The notes under the pieces were generated by a model. It made no database searches, was not told the origin of the DNA, and saw nothing but the letters and a program-made list of their open reading frames with translations. The translations under genes were made by a program, and so were the position numbers. Shown piece by piece: positions 36,986 to 49,948 of a stretch of 64,000 bases of DNA. Origin of the DNA: Antilocapra americana (taxonomy: Eukaryota; Chordata; Mammalia; Artiodactyla; Antilocapridae). Position 1 is the first letter of the stretch. Every line of letters starts with the position of its first letter. The DNA lies in the NCBI GenBank assembly GCA_007570785.1, contig ML660774.1:703309-767308 (forward strand). Reading direction: 5' to 3'.

Positions 36986-38239
36986 GAATCCTCATTTTCT
37001 ATAAATGTTTCATGTAAGAACTATCTCTCCAAATTAAATTTTAAATATTTTGCACAGTCAAAAGGTCTTATACGATAACACTCATATAACTTAAAAGTCA
37101 ATCCTTCAATAATAGTAATCATTCACATGAGTATATACAAGGAAGCCACCGAGTTTGCAAGCATGAGAAAAAAAAGTGAGATATTATGGGAAAAAGAAAT
37201 CAAAATTAGAAATCATGTTGATACAATGTTACAAACCAAACAATGCTACTCAAAATCCATTTTCCTTTTCTTCTATAAAATGGGATTTCAATCTTGTTTG
37301 AAGTTGCCTATACTTTACTTCTCAGTTTCTCTTGCAGCTAGGGATGCCCAAGAGCAGTTTGTCCAATGAGAGTAAGTGCAAATCTAGAGATTTCAAGAAA
37401 GCTTCCCTACTAAGGCACCAGACTTTTATCTCCTAGTTCCTCCTTTCTCAAGATCTGACATAATGTAGTAGAGAAATCAGCCTTGCTGCAACTTTAGGGG
37501 AGAAAATGTGGGAGAACCTGGGACACTGTTAACCTAACAGAGTTCCCACCAGCCCTTAACTGCCCACTGGCATGAAAAATAAACTCAAATTTGCTTAAGC
37601 ACTGAGGTTACATTCTTGTTTCATACAGTTAAATCCCATTTTAAATGATATGCTCTAAGTAGTTGGTGAGATCACTAAGGCTGAAATGAAATTCTTTTAT
37701 GGTGAGGCCATAGCTATAAAAAACAAAAACATTTCTCTAGTACCAAAGGACAGAAGCATAGGAGAAGCCTTGGGGAAAGGGGACAAAAGAGAGAAGAATA
37801 AATGCAAATTTTTAAAAAGTGCAAAAGCAATTGCACATAGCAGAGGTGATAAATAATGGCGGCAGGAAGAGAAGATGCAACATGCAATAAATTTTGTTTG
37901 ACTATAAATGAGTCATTAAGATGAAGTTATGTATAATTTTATCAACACAATAAACTTGACTTACTATACTTATAAATGCTAACTTTCAGGAGTCCAGAAA
38001 ATTCACTTATGAGGACATCATTTATTTGGACTATTGAATAAATGTCAGTGCCTTTTAAAATAAACTGATAATACATATTATGTACAGGTGACTTAAGACA
38101 TGCCATTATTTGCAATTCTTGGATAATTTAGCATATAAGTTTGAATAGAATGAAATTGCATATTAAGTAATAATTCTGATATTTTGAATTATCACATAGC
38201 AGTACTTGTGAAAAATTAGCTCAATGCATGTTAGATTTT

Positions 38240-38737
38240 TTAATATTTAAACTTTATATTCAGGTATAGTTGCTTTACAATGTTGTGTTAGTTTCAGATG
38301 TACAACAAAGTGGTTCAGTTATACACACACATATATACCCATTATTTTCCAGATTCTTTTCCTATAAAGGTTATTACAGAATATTGAGTAGAGTTCCCTC
38401 TGCTAAACAGTAGGTCCTTGTTGTTTATCTGTTTTATATCTAGGAGTGTGTATATGTTAGTCCCAAATTCCTAATTTGTCCTTCCCCTCCACCACCTTTC
38501 CCACTTGGTAACCATACATTTGTTTTCAAAGTCTGTGAGTCGGTTTCTGTTTTGTAAATCAGTTAACTTATATCATCTTTTTAGATTCCACATATAAGTT
38601 ATATCATGCTATTTGTCTTTATCTGGCTTACTTCATTTCATAATCTCTAGGTACATCCATGTTGCTGCAAATGGCATTATGTCATTCTTTTTATTGCTGA
38701 GTAATATTTCATTGTATATATATGTGTGTGTGTGTGT
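38240..38737 (-). mobile_element. L1 3'UTR remnant followed by a TG microsatellite
   Basis: The plus strand reads the complement of the L1 3' end: gttgctttacaatgttgtgttagtttcag, tacagaatattgagtagagttccc, aggtccttgttgtttatctg and ggcttacttcatttca, ending in a TA/TG run (38714-38737). The same landmarks recur at 62387-62545. Confidence 0.85.
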
Positions 38738-39235
38738 TAGATTTTTAAATATGATAGAAAATTATAAATAGGTACTAATAAATTCAGAAGCTGAAGTCGA
38801 ATAATTTTTATTTCAGAAGAGTGCTTATGACTTAACTGTATTTGGTTATACCCAGTGTCTACATGTGAAGAGTTTATGGAACACTTACTTTCATTGCAAA
38901 AATTATCTTTGCTTATATAAAATGGCTACGGCATGCAAAACACAATATGAAACAGAACATTTAAATATCAAAGAGTCAAAAAATGGAAAAAGTATGACCA
39001 ATTTTAGAAATAAAAACGATCTCACATAAATGCTTTATATAAAAATATATATACTTCATGGCCCAAATTATGTCTTTAAGGAATACATTAGAACACATGC
39101 TTTACTTAACATTGCTTCTTGCACATGACATGTCTTGATTTGTATTCTCTATATTGCTCAGTGAGAATATCCTGCAAACCAGCCTCTGTACCAAACCATG
39201 ATTGATCAGTTTTCGATAACCAATGTGGTCAAAGA

Positions 39236-40027
39236 TAACCTCAGATATGCAGATGACACCACCCTTATGGCAAAAAGTGAAGAGGAACTAAAGAGTCTCT
39301 TGATGAAAGTGAAAGAGGAGAGTGAAAAAGCTGGCTTAAAACTCAACATTCAGAAAACTTAGATCATGGCATCTGGTCCCATCACTTCATGGCAAATAGA
39401 TGGGGCAACAGTGGAAACAGTGACAAACTTTGTTTTTTTGGGCTCCAAAATCACTGTAGATGGTAATTGCAGCCATGAAATTAAAAGACGCATGCTCTTT
39501 GGAAGAAAAGTTATGACCAACCTAGACAGCATATTAAAAAGCAGAGAATTACTTTACCAACAAAGGTCCACCTAGTTAAAGCGATGGTTTTTCCAGTAGT
39601 TGTGTAAGGATGTGAGAGTTGGACTATAAAGAAAACTGAGCACCAAAGAATTGATGCTTTTGAACTGTGGTGTTGGAGAAGACTCTTGAGAGTCCCTTGG
39701 ACTGCAAGGAGATCCAACAACTTCATCCTAAAGGATCAGTCGTGGGTGTTCATTGAAAGGTCTGATGTTGAAGCTGAAACTCCAATACTTGGGCCACCTC
39801 ATGTGAAGAACTGACTCATTGGAAAAAACCCTGATGCTGGGAAGGATTGGGGGCAGGAGGAGAAGGGGAAGACAGAGGATGAGATGGCTGGATGGCATCA
39901 CCAACTCAATGGACATGGGTTTGAGTAAACTTTGGGAGTTGGCAATGGACAGGGAGGCCTGGAGTGCAGCAATCCATGGGGTTGTAAAGAGTTGGACACG
40001 ACTGAGCAACTGGACTGAACGGACTGA
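39236..40027 (+). mobile_element. BovB (RTE) LINE with exact target duplication
   Basis: The copy begins at the YADDTT motif region of the reverse transcriptase (cagatatgcagatgacacca) and runs through the C-terminus to the 3' end (gagcaactggactgaac). It is frame-broken. Flanks tggtcaaaga at 39226-39235 and 40028-40037 are identical, showing it was truncated when it inserted. Confidence 0.95.
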
Positions 40028-40878
40028 TGGTCAAAGAGCCTTGGGCAGAGGGAGTGTTCTGTAGGAATACTGTTCACCAACAGATAGTCTAACATTCCAC
40101 CAGATGGAAAACAACATGGCAGAAGGGCATTTAAGACATTTATCTTGGGGTTGAGGATGATAAATCCACAGCTCTGAGGGGAAGCAAGTAACCCTCGGGA
40201 AGAAGACTCGTTAAACATAAAATCTTTTATCATTCCAGATTACTACAGCTCCAAAATCTTGCAGCTGAGGGAAAAAAACATATCTAACTGAAAGGAAAGT
40301 GTGTTTATAAATAAACTATTAAGATAAGCAACTTAAAATAAGGTTATATTTCCCTTATTTATTATTTGATGGTGAATTTCCCCCCAAAGGTTAATGTGAA
40401 ACTCTTCGCTAGTATTAAAGGGGCTGAATCAATTAAAGTTTGTGTTGGACAGAGTATTTAAGAACCAGTACTCTGTTAGCCAATTACCTCTACACATTCC
40501 ACTGAGATTTATAATTGCAGTTAAACTAGCTCACGTGGCATCTGTAAGCAGTTATTGATAGATGAGAAAATTATCATATATACCATGTATTGTATTTCCA
40601 GCTGTTTTAAATTTAAATTAGCATTATTTCCTAATTTCCTATCTTGATGTTATGATGACAAATTCAGGCTTGTAAAAGCTTAGAATTAAATACAACTCTT
40701 AAATAGTCTAGGTATCTATTCATTAATCTGAGGACAGTAAAATATATTCTTGTTTGCACATTTTTTTCTGTCAGTTCTGAGACTTCTCATCTCTAACTTC
40801 CTCTCTCTCTAGATCCTTTGAGAATCCTCGCGCTCTCTCTCGTGTTCCCTCCAGTTACCACTATCCAAACACTTAGTG

Positions 40879-41151
40879 CGGAGAAGGCAATGGCACCCCA
40901 CTCCATCACTCTTGCCTGGACAATCCCATGGACAGAGGAGCCGGGTGGGCTGCAGTCCACGGGTTGCTAAGAGTTGGACACGACTGAGTGACTTCACTTT
41001 CACTTTTCACTTTCATGCATTGGAGAAGGAAATGGCAACCCACTCCAGGGTTCTTATCTGGAGAATCCCAGGGACGGGGAGCCTGGTGCGCTGCCGTCTG
41101 TGGGGTCGCCCAGAGTCGGACACGACTGAAGCGACTTAGCAGCAGCAGCCT
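40879..41151 (+). mobile_element. Full-length Bov-A2 SINE dimer with exact target duplication
   Basis: Two monomers are present (ggagaaggcaatggcacccc and ggagaaggaaatggcaaccc), separated by an acttcactttcacttttcac linker, with a cagcagcagc tail. Exact 13-bp flanks caaacacttagtg (40866-40878 and 41152-41164) and low visible decay make it the youngest-looking insertion here. Confidence 0.95.
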
Positions 41152-41164
41152 CAAACACTTAGTG

Positions 41165-43975
41165 TTGGTCCGTGGTCATTCTCAATGTATTACACTTTTA
41201 ACTGCAAGAAGGGACAAAAGATAAAGCCTTCTTAACAGAACATTTTTTTATTTGGAATGTGGTTAATGAACATGGCTTCTTAAACTATTTACAATATATA
41301 AACATAACATTTTAAAAGAATCCATCAGCAAGGTAAAGACTGTTAGATACAAAATACAGATTATTTTGAATCTAAAACTCAACAGGTTAAGAACACAAGT
41401 TGATAAAAGCAACTAAACAAGAAATTTACAAAGTCCCTCCATAGTCACAAGCTCATATTAATAATTATAAAAATTTCAGTCCACTTGAAAGTGTTCTTTT
41501 GATAAAGTAATTTTTTTTAATTATAAGGGATTTTGTGATTTCCAGGGGAGAAAATAAAACAGGAAGACAGGCAGTACCTTATCACAAAAGCATAAATTTT
41601 CCCTTAAGTCCTCACTAGCTTTTATCTTCTGGATTTCATTGGCCGATTGGCTAGGGCGTGCGAGCTGCAAAGAGAGCTGGGAAAAAAATTTTTTTAAACT
41701 GGATACAGGAGACCTCAAACGCAGTTGGGTCACAACTACATTTAAAATTTCCAATTAAGCATTTGAATTACACGAAGAAAATAAACAAGCAGCAGCAGGG
41801 CCTAGGCATACATGATTAAGTCTGAGAGGAGAAAAGAGCTGTACTTCTGCCCCTGCCATGTTTCACAGATATTGTGGAGGCCAGACCAGTACAGACCAGT
41901 CTTCCAAGGGCTGCAGCAAGAGGGAAAGGAAAGAAGCAAGATAGAGAAGATCACCCCTGCCTGATCCTGAGCCCCTGGACCAAGCCCTGGCTAAAGCGCT
42001 GGTAGTAAGTAAAACTCGATGGTATGATCCAGTGATTAGTACTGTCATTAGCTTATTTTTATCTGGGTTTTATTATATTTTGTTTGACTTTTTCTTTTTG
42101 TTATATATCAAAATGAATAACTTGGATTTGTCAAGTTATAAAAGTTTCATAAAGTATTACTACTTGGAATTATCAGATTATGTACTTTACTTAGTCTCTT
42201 TAACTGCGGACAACACAGTTTTGTTCATTTCATTAAAAAATATGCCATACTTTGCTACTTATTATTTGGCATTACTGGAAAGGAGGTGTTTTAAAATCAC
42301 TGAATTTTAAAAGGCACTGTATTTACATTGTAATAGATAACTAGTTGTCACTTTTCACCTAAGTCTAAGTTCTTGTCTATATTTGCCAAAAAACAAGTCA
42401 CTATTATATACACATAAAACTTGTAATGATATGAAAGAGTTTATACCTTGGAATTTTACAGAATTGTTTTCCTTAGACTTTATTTAAATACCTTAAACAC
42501 TGGTACAAAGAAAGCAATAACTGCTTGATGAACAAATTAATGAATCTTAGAAAGTGACAGACACAGATATAAAAGCTACTCTTGGTATACACAAATATAT
42601 TTTATAGTCAAAATGTGCCCCAAATCTAGTTCTTTAGCTCATCTTGCTTTAAGTTATAATCATAGCCTAAAAAAGTCTTTAGATTTAAGAACTTGATGTC
42701 TTTCCTATTTTTAATTCAAAATGAAATAGATTTTCACTTTGCCTACAATTATAGTGATCAAAATATTGAACTTTAATCAGAATAATGTATGAATAGGCAC
42801 AAAATTGCAACTGGGGAACAAAAGACAATGTGACTTCACATGTTGATCATCAAGTTGTGGTTAAGTCAGTTTTCTCACAAAATGTGCGTTTGCCAGTGAG
42901 CTTTGAAGACTAAACCAAGCTAGAAGTTATAAAGCATTTCTATTGCTATTTGCTCACAATCATAATTGGAAGCAATAAAGACAATGCCAAAAGTAAAGAA
43001 AAAACATATTTAGGAAAAAATAAAATCATAAGACCCTCTTCTATTATTCTATTATTCAATAGACAAAAATGCTACTAGAGGGAAAACTGTTCCTTAAGAT
43101 GCCCTAATAAAAGAAAAAATGTATTCTTTTTCCAACAAAAAGAGCCTGTAATCTCAAATTATTTAGTTCTATGACATCTATTATAATCAAATGTTGATTA
43201 AGTAGGAATTACCTAATTAAATAATTTTGATTAAATCATCTGGCCTCAAGAGCAAGTTATTTTGTTTAACATCTAAAGATTTACAAGGGCCATTATAAAC
43301 TATGTCCATCTTTTAATTATCAGTCTCACTGAAGTCAGGTTTTGATAATTAAACATAACCTAGATGTATTTTAACCATGCTTCAACTCCCTGCTGCAAAA
43401 ATTTGCTCTGATCCAACACACCCTCTTCTCTACACACACAGTAACTTAGCTTATCAATTCCCTGAGAGTGCATCATTTTCAAATATTCTTTCTCCTCATA
43501 AACTTTAGATAGATCTCCCACAACTTTCTGATTTCAAATTGCAGCAATGAAATGACTTAGCTTGACAAAATTATTATTCATTTTACATGCTGCCGAAGAC
43601 TGACTTCCTTCTCTACCACTAGAAGCATAAACAAAAAAACTGATGAGTATGGAAAAATTTCTGGTTCTTCACATTAAATGCCATAGATACATACACACAC
43701 ACATATACACACACACACTGTGAATTTCTATATTTATGGATGCACTATGTTTATCAAGCCACAAGCTAGCAATATTATATTAAAATTGAAGTCACCATAA
43801 TATAAAAGCATCATTTATGCATCAAAATAGTGGGGAGATATAATGAGGTAAAATGACAACAGAGACTGTGGAATCTGATTTTGAAAAAAACAAAATTTTA
43901 ATTTACGTCTACTCTAAGAAAATCTGATGTCACTGTTCTTTGTAGCATGAAATTTATATACTGTACCACAAGGTG
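41165..43975. other. Unassigned intron 1 sequence
   Basis: About 2.8 kb of AT-rich DNA with a CA microsatellite (43688-43718). No gene or recognised transposon. Confidence 0.55.
43688..43718. repeat. CA microsatellite (imperfect)
   Basis: Two CA runs are separated by a tata interruption. Confidence 0.9.
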
Positions 43976-44128
43976 GATACATCACAGAGGATGGGATGGT
44001 TGGATGGCATCACCAATTCAATGGACATGAACTTGGGCAAACTCTGGGAGATGGTGAGGGACAGGGAGGCCTGGCGTGCTGCAGCCCGTGGTACCGCAGT
44101 CAGACACAACCTGGTGACTGCACAATAC
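43976..44128 (+). mobile_element. Short BovB 3' fragment
   Basis: The segment cagaggatgggatggttgga to gacacaacctggtgactg is the last part of BovB in sense orientation, about 150 bp long. A target duplication is not clear. Confidence 0.85.
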
Positions 44129-44688
44129 CACCACCACAGCCCCCCAGAGTGGTATGAACAATGAGTAACTCCTGACAGTGGCGGGGGTTTACTTTTGTAA
44201 TGAGCAATAGTTGTTTACAGTGTGCTAACAAATATTTACCTGCAAAATATTATATGAGTAAAAACATGGAAGAAATGGAAAGAAAAGAATGCAATTTACA
44301 CTGAAGGGTATGTAATGCAAGTCTGAAACTTTAGTGTTACCGTATCTATCAGCACCCAAGGGCATGTCATCAAACTGGATGCTTTGGAGTGAATACCGAT
44401 TTCCAGATCAGGAGTCTTCTTGACCTTCAAGATCATGATATTTATGATGTCTTGGTGATAATTTCTTAAAAACTGAAAAGTCTTAAACATAAGTATATTT
44501 AATGGGAACTCTTGGTGTGCAGACTGATGGCACCTGACAGGCTGGCATTTTTCAGAGCTACCTATTAAAACGCAGTCATAACCCACCCACTAAGCACACG
44601 CCACACACAGTGCACATGGTGGAACATACGGTTCCTCTGAGTATCACAGATTTAATGTTTGACTTAATATCGTATTAGCACATCCCTT

Positions 44689-45001
44689 GGCTGCCCTGAT
44701 AATGCAGTTGGTAAAGAATCTAACTGCAATGCAGGAGACCCATGTTCGATTCTTGGGTTCGGAAGATCCGCTGGAGAAGGGATACTCTATCCACTCCAGT
44801 GTTATTGGGTTTCCCTTGTGGCTCAGATGGGAAAGAATCTGCCTGCAATGTGGGAGACCTGGGTTCAATCCCTGGGTTGGGAAGATCCCCTGGAGAAAGT
44901 AAAGGCTACCCATTCCAGTACGCTGACCTGGTGACTTCCCTAGACTGTATAGTCCATGGGCCCGCAAAGAGTCAGGCATAACTGAGCGCCTTTTACTTCA
45001 C
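44689..45001 (+). mobile_element. Tandem pair of Bov-tA SINEs
   Basis: A Bov-tA head and middle (44689-44806, ending ccactccagtgttatt) joins directly to a second, complete Bov-tA (from 44807, gggtttcccttgtggctcag) in the same orientation. The outer flanks agcacatccctt and accacgtctctt match at 9 of 12 bases, which would fit one insertion of the pair. Confidence 0.85.
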
Positions 45002-45419
45002 TACCACGTCTCTTAGTTTATGATTTACCACTCCAATTTTGAAGAGAAAATTCAATTTATAACAGTCTGAGTGTCAGTCCTGGGAGGAAGAAACCCACAT
45101 CTACCTCTAAGAGGAGCAGAGCACATCAGGTACATGTGGTCTCCTCCCTCTTGTCACTACAGAGGTGTCAGAAAGTGAACATCAACATTAAGGGAAACTG
45201 TGATTTTAAAAAACTGACATATGAAGGCAAACTTAGAATCTTAGTGTTTTCTGCTAGAGGAAGCTTGAGGGTCCCTAGTGTGACTATCCCCACTGATTAT
45301 AGAAGAGCCTGCATGGTCAAAAAGCATGACACAAAAAGGCAACCCCAATTCTAAATGTCTTCATCCTGAGTAGGTTACACGCCATGTATGCCATGTGACA
45401 GGAACGTAATCACCCATAG

Positions 45420-45486
45420 CAGTCCCCTGGTATCTGGGGTCATGGTTCCAGCATCCGCATAAATACCAAAATCCACGGGTGCTCAA
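45420..45486. mobile_element. Tigger-type DNA transposon (MER2-like MITE), left part
   Basis: The text ggtatctgggg...ggttccagcatccgc...ataccaaaatccacgggtgctcaa follows the terminal region of MER2/Tigger elements. A BovB insertion cuts it at 45486 and it resumes at 47591. Confidence 0.65.
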
Positions 45487-47590
45487 TTCAGTTCAGTTCA
45501 GTCACTCAATCGTGTCTGACTCTTTGTGACCCCATGAGCTGGAGCACACCAGGCCTCTCTGTCCAACACCAACTCCCAGAGCCCACCCAAACTCATGTCC
45601 ATTAAGTTGGTAATACCATCCAACCATCTCATCCTCTGTCGTTCCCTTCTCCTCCTGCCCTCAGTCTTACCCAGCATTAGGGTCTTTACAAATGAGTTAG
45701 CTCTTCAAATGAGGTGGCCAAAGTATTGGAGTTTCAGCTTCAACATAAGACCTTCTAACAAACACCCAGGATTGATGTCCTTTAGGATGGACTGGTTGGA
45801 TCTCTTTGCAGTCCAAGGGACCCTCAAGAGTCTTCTCCAACACCACAGTTCAAAAGCATCAATTCTTTGGCACTCAGCTTTCTTTACAGTCCAACTCTCA
45901 CATACATATATGACTACTGGAAAAACCATAGCCTTGATTAGATGGACCTTTGCTGGCAAAATAATGTCTCTATTTTTTAATATTCTGTCTAGGTTGGTCA
46001 TAACTTTCCTTCCAAGGAGTAAGCGTTTTTTAATTTCATGGTTGCAATCACCATCTGCAGTGATTTTGGAGCCCCCCCAAATAAAGTCTGGCACTGTTTC
46101 CACTGTTTCCTCATCTATTTCCCATGAAGTGATGGGACCAGATGCCATGATCTTTGTTTTCTGAATGTTGAGCTTTAAGCCAGCTTCTTCACTCTTCTTT
46201 TTCACTTTCATCAACAGCCTCTTTAGTTCTCTTCTTCGCTTTCTGCCATAGGGGTGGTGTCATCTGCATATCTGAGGTTATTGATATTTCTCCCAGAAAT
46301 CTTGATTCCAGCTTGTGCTTCCTCCAGCCCAGCGTTTCTCATGATGTACTCTGCATGTAAGTTAAATAAGCATGGTGACAATATACAGACTTGACGTACT
46401 CCTTTTCCTATTCGGAACCAGTCTGTTGTTCCATGTCCAGTTCTAACTGTTGCTTCTTGATCTGCATACAGGTTTTTCAAGAGGCAGGTCAGGTGGTCTG
46501 GTATTCCCATCTCTTTCAGAATTTCCCCCAGTTTGTTGTGATCCACACAATCGAAGGCTTTGACATAGTCAATAAAGCAAATATAGATGTTTTTCTGGAA
46601 CTCTCTTACTTTTTTGATGATCCAGCAGATGTTGGCAATTTTACCTCTGGTTCCTCTGCCTATTCTAAAACCATCTTGAACATCTGGAGGTTCATGGTTC
46701 ACATTATTCCTGAAGCCTGGCTTGGAGAATTTGAAGCATTACTTTACCAGTGTGTGAGATGAGCGCAATTGTGTGGTAGTTCAAGCATTATTTGGCACTG
46801 CCTTTCTTTGGGACTGGGATGAAAACTGGCCTTTTCCAGTCCTATGGTCACTGCTGAGTTTTCCAAATTTGCTGACATATTGAGTGTAGCACTTTCATAG
46901 CACTGTCTTTTAGGATTTGAAATAGTTTATCTGGAATTTCATCACCTCCACTAGCTTTGTTTGTAGTGATGCTTCCTAAGGCCACTTGACTTCACATTCC
47001 AAGATGTCTGGCTCTAGGTGAGTGATCACACCATCTTGATTAACTGGGTCGTGAAGATCTTTTTTGTACAGTTCTTCTGTGTATTCCTGCCACCTCTTCT
47101 TAATATCTTCTGCTTCTTTTAGGTTCATACCATTTCTGTCCTTTATTGAGCTCATCTTTGCATGAAATATTCCCTTGGTATCTCTAATTTTCTTGAAGAG
47201 ATCTCTAGTCTTTCCCATTCTATTGTTTTCCTCTACTTCTTTGCATTGATCACTGAAGAAAGCTTTCTTCTATCTCCTTGGTATTCTTTGGAACTCTGCA
47301 TTAAAATGGGTATATCTTTCCTTTTCTCCTTTGCTTTTCACTTCTCTTCTTTTCACAGCTATTTGTAAGTCCTCCTCAGACAGCCATTTTGTTTTTTTTT
47401 GCATTTTTTCCCCTTGGGATGGTCTTGATCGCTGTCTCCTGTACACTGTCATGAACCTCTGTCCATAGTTCATCAGGCACTCTGTCTATCAAATCTAGTT
47501 CCTTATATCTATTTGTCACTTCCACTGTATAATCATAAGGGATTTGATTTATGTCATACCTGAATGGTTTAGGGGTTTTCCCCACTTTAA
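45487..47590 (-). mobile_element. BovB (RTE) LINE inserted into a Tigger element
   Basis: This 2104-bp, 5'-truncated, minus-strand BovB has exact ends given by the 10-bp duplication gggtgctcaa (45477-45486 and 47591-47600). Coding remnants in order on the minus strand are: the RT-upstream linker (47376-47590, IPYDYTVEVTNRYKELDLID), 47270-47473, 46976-47218, the reverse transcriptase (46223-46702) and the C-terminal part (45705-46214). Several frameshifts inactivate it. Confidence 0.96.
46223..46702 (-). pseudogene. BovB reverse transcriptase remnant
   Basis: A 159-codon open stretch holds the RT landmarks in order: motif A region CFIDYVKAFDCVDHNKL, MGIPDHLTCLLKNLYADQEA, motif B GVRQVCILSPCLFN (V in place of the usual G after RQ) and motif C LRYADDTTPMAESEEE. 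It is the best-kept RT segment of the BovB copies here. The frame is broken before and after it, so no full polyprotein can be made. Confidence 0.9.
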
Positions 47591-47660
47591 GGGTGCTCAA
47601 GTCCCTTATTCCATAATTGGCATAGAACAGTCGGCCTTTCTGTATCCAACCACCTGGGGG
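47591..47660. mobile_element. Tigger-type DNA transposon (MER2-like MITE), right part
   Basis: After the BovB the element continues: gggtgctcaagtcccttatt, then cagtcggcctttctgtatcc, the complementary terminal region of MER2-like elements. The interior is largely deleted. Confidence 0.65.
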
Positions 47661-49743
47661 GACCGAAACCTCCAAAGGTGATTCAGACCCTGGGGGTCAG
47701 ATGCAGTGGTCTTACTGTATGCTATGCTCATGTAGCTGTGACCTCAGAGCCCGTTTTCCTAAAGCAACACTGAATAGGTCTCCAACAAGTAGGCCTCACT
47801 GCTACCAATGTTTAGGGGGAAAAATCATTTGCACTGATTTATAACATCATTATTTGCTTAATCTGTGTATCTAAAGTAGCTTTCAATTACCCAACTTTAA
47901 GTGTAGTGGTTATGATTCACAAATAATCTTGACCTTGAGAAAATTCTAATTTGGAATGGATGGACATCAAAATTAAAAGCCTTAGGATTCAAAGAGAACA
48001 AACTGAATCACTATCAGCCCAAAACTAAAATTTTGGCTCTGAGACACAAGAATTAAGTTTGTTTTTTAGGGAAGTCATAAATGTTATGACCCATAAGCAA
48101 ACATGTACCTAAATAAGTGCTCCATTTTTCCAAACATAAACTGGGAAGAAGACTTTCAAAAGGACAAAGTAACTAAATACACACAACAGACACAAACAAA
48201 AAAGAAGGAATTAAAAATATTCCATGTGGGTAATACTATTGTAGTAAAGTAACCACAGTGGTTTGAAACAGCTTCACATTTGGTATTTCATATTAACTAT
48301 TTCCAAGGAATTTGAGTAAGAGGAAATAATCTCTTTTACAGATTATAGGAATTTAATCACAGAATTCATGGCAATTGGGTGGTCACTCCAATTAAAAGAA
48401 AATAAAGATCCTTTTCTTTACTGTTTTGGTCTAATGTAATTTGCCGATCTTACCCATTTTTGTTTGGATGTGCAGAGGGGATGGTTTGATATTGGAGGGA
48501 AGAAAAGACTCCATTTAAGCATAAACAAGGCAGAGAAAAAATGCACTATTTTCTTGAGGAAAGGTTACAGGGCTATCACCAACACTTCTTTTTAAATAAG
48601 GCAATTATTTTTGTCATCTCTGAAAAAGGTATTAAACCTCTGAGCACCAGTTGGCTGAAGAGGTGATAAATGGCCTACTACTTCTCCCAGTCAGTCCCAG
48701 GAGGGAGGAAGCATTGCCTGTCTCCAAGTGGCACCAACTCATATTGGAGAATCTTTCCAAACCACCATGTTGGCGCCTGCCTTTTTTTTTTTCAGAAATT
48801 TTTCACCCATTTCAAGTATTTAAGCAAATTGGAAGCAAAAATATTAATTTGATGAACATTGCCCCTCCTTATAAAAGAATATCTAAAAAGTAACATTATT
48901 TTATTCTTGTTTCTGACCCCCTATAATAAGCATAACACTTTTTTAAGAAAGATAAGTTAGAATGAGAATGGAAAACTGCTGTGAAGAAAATTACATTAAA
49001 ATTTAAAATTGCATCCTATAACTGAAGAAATAGATCAGCACTTAATCATAAAGCTTCATTTTCTATAATTACAGTTTTTCTAGGTCCTGAGATAGAAATA
49101 TGAAAATCACTTTCAAAATGGATCATCTCAGTACCTTCATGTAGATTTGTATGGATAATGTACCTGGATATGTGTAGATGTGTTTATAATGTATTCTCTA
49201 ATTCTTTATTCATGTACATATTGGTTGAGTATCTATTTAATGTTAAATCCTTCCTTCCAGATTTAGTCAGCAAAACTTCCTCTGTTTAGAAATATGGTAT
49301 CTGATCAAAAGTTCCTAAAATATTCCAACTAACATCTGTACTGGAATCCTAAGGAAGTGGGTACTTTGAAGATGTTATTAAGTAAAATATGTTACTATCT
49401 CTTGAAGAGCCAGGAGCTGTATCCACCACTTACTCTGAATTTCCTCTTTCCATCTGCTTACCACATCCAGCGACACCCCCATCACCATCAAGGGTTCAGT
49501 GCCAAGAAATTCAGTGTTTCCTCCATGTCTGGCAAACTGGCAGACAGAACCATCAGACAAAATCCACTCTCTTGAGCCAATCAGGGAACTGAGATAACCC
49601 AGCCTTACCCTAGGAGAAGGAAGGTATTTACTCCAAGATTCATCTCAGTGACAGCACAGACTGGATGCTTTGTGGTTGTCATTTCAGAAAAGCACCCCCA
49701 AAGAGGCAAGGCAATCATACTTTCTGAACAAATTTACACAAAT
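47661..49743. other. Unassigned intron 1 sequence
   Basis: About 2.1 kb of AT-rich DNA with a T run (48781-48792). No gene or named repeat. Overlapping open frames at 49357-49592 show no known domain. Confidence 0.55.
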
Positions 49744-49752
49744 TTAACTCTT

Positions 49753-49939
49753 TTTAATACTTTTGTATGTGTACCATTTTTAAAGTCTTTATTGAATTTG
49801 TTGCAATGTTGCTTCTGCGGGGCGTTTGCTTATTTTAGCTGTGATGTATGCAGGTTCTTAGCTCCTTGACCAGGGATCAAACCTGCATCCCATATATTGG
49901 GAGGTGAAGTCTTAACCATTGGCCCACAAGAGAAGTCCC
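49753..49939 (-). mobile_element. CHR-2-like SINE with target duplication
   Basis: The minus strand begins gggacttctcttgtgggcca, continues through a tRNA-like head, a gcaggtttgatccctggtca box and gagctaagaacctgca, and ends in an A-rich tail. Exact ttaactctt copies flank it (49744-49752 and 49940-49948; one base may overlap the element end). Confidence 0.8.
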
Positions 49940-49948
49940 TTAACTCTT

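Larger units (their letters stand above)
35766..38239. other. Unassigned intron 1 sequence with palindromes
   Basis: About 2.5 kb with no gene or nameable transposon, apart from a 24-bp palindrome (36373-36396) and a hairpin with 17-bp arms (36912-36985), listed separately. Confidence 0.55.

Noticed and set aside
45595..46164. 189-codon plus-strand ORF
   Set aside because: It is the antisense of the BovB C-terminal region; similar antisense frames appear in every BovB copy here.
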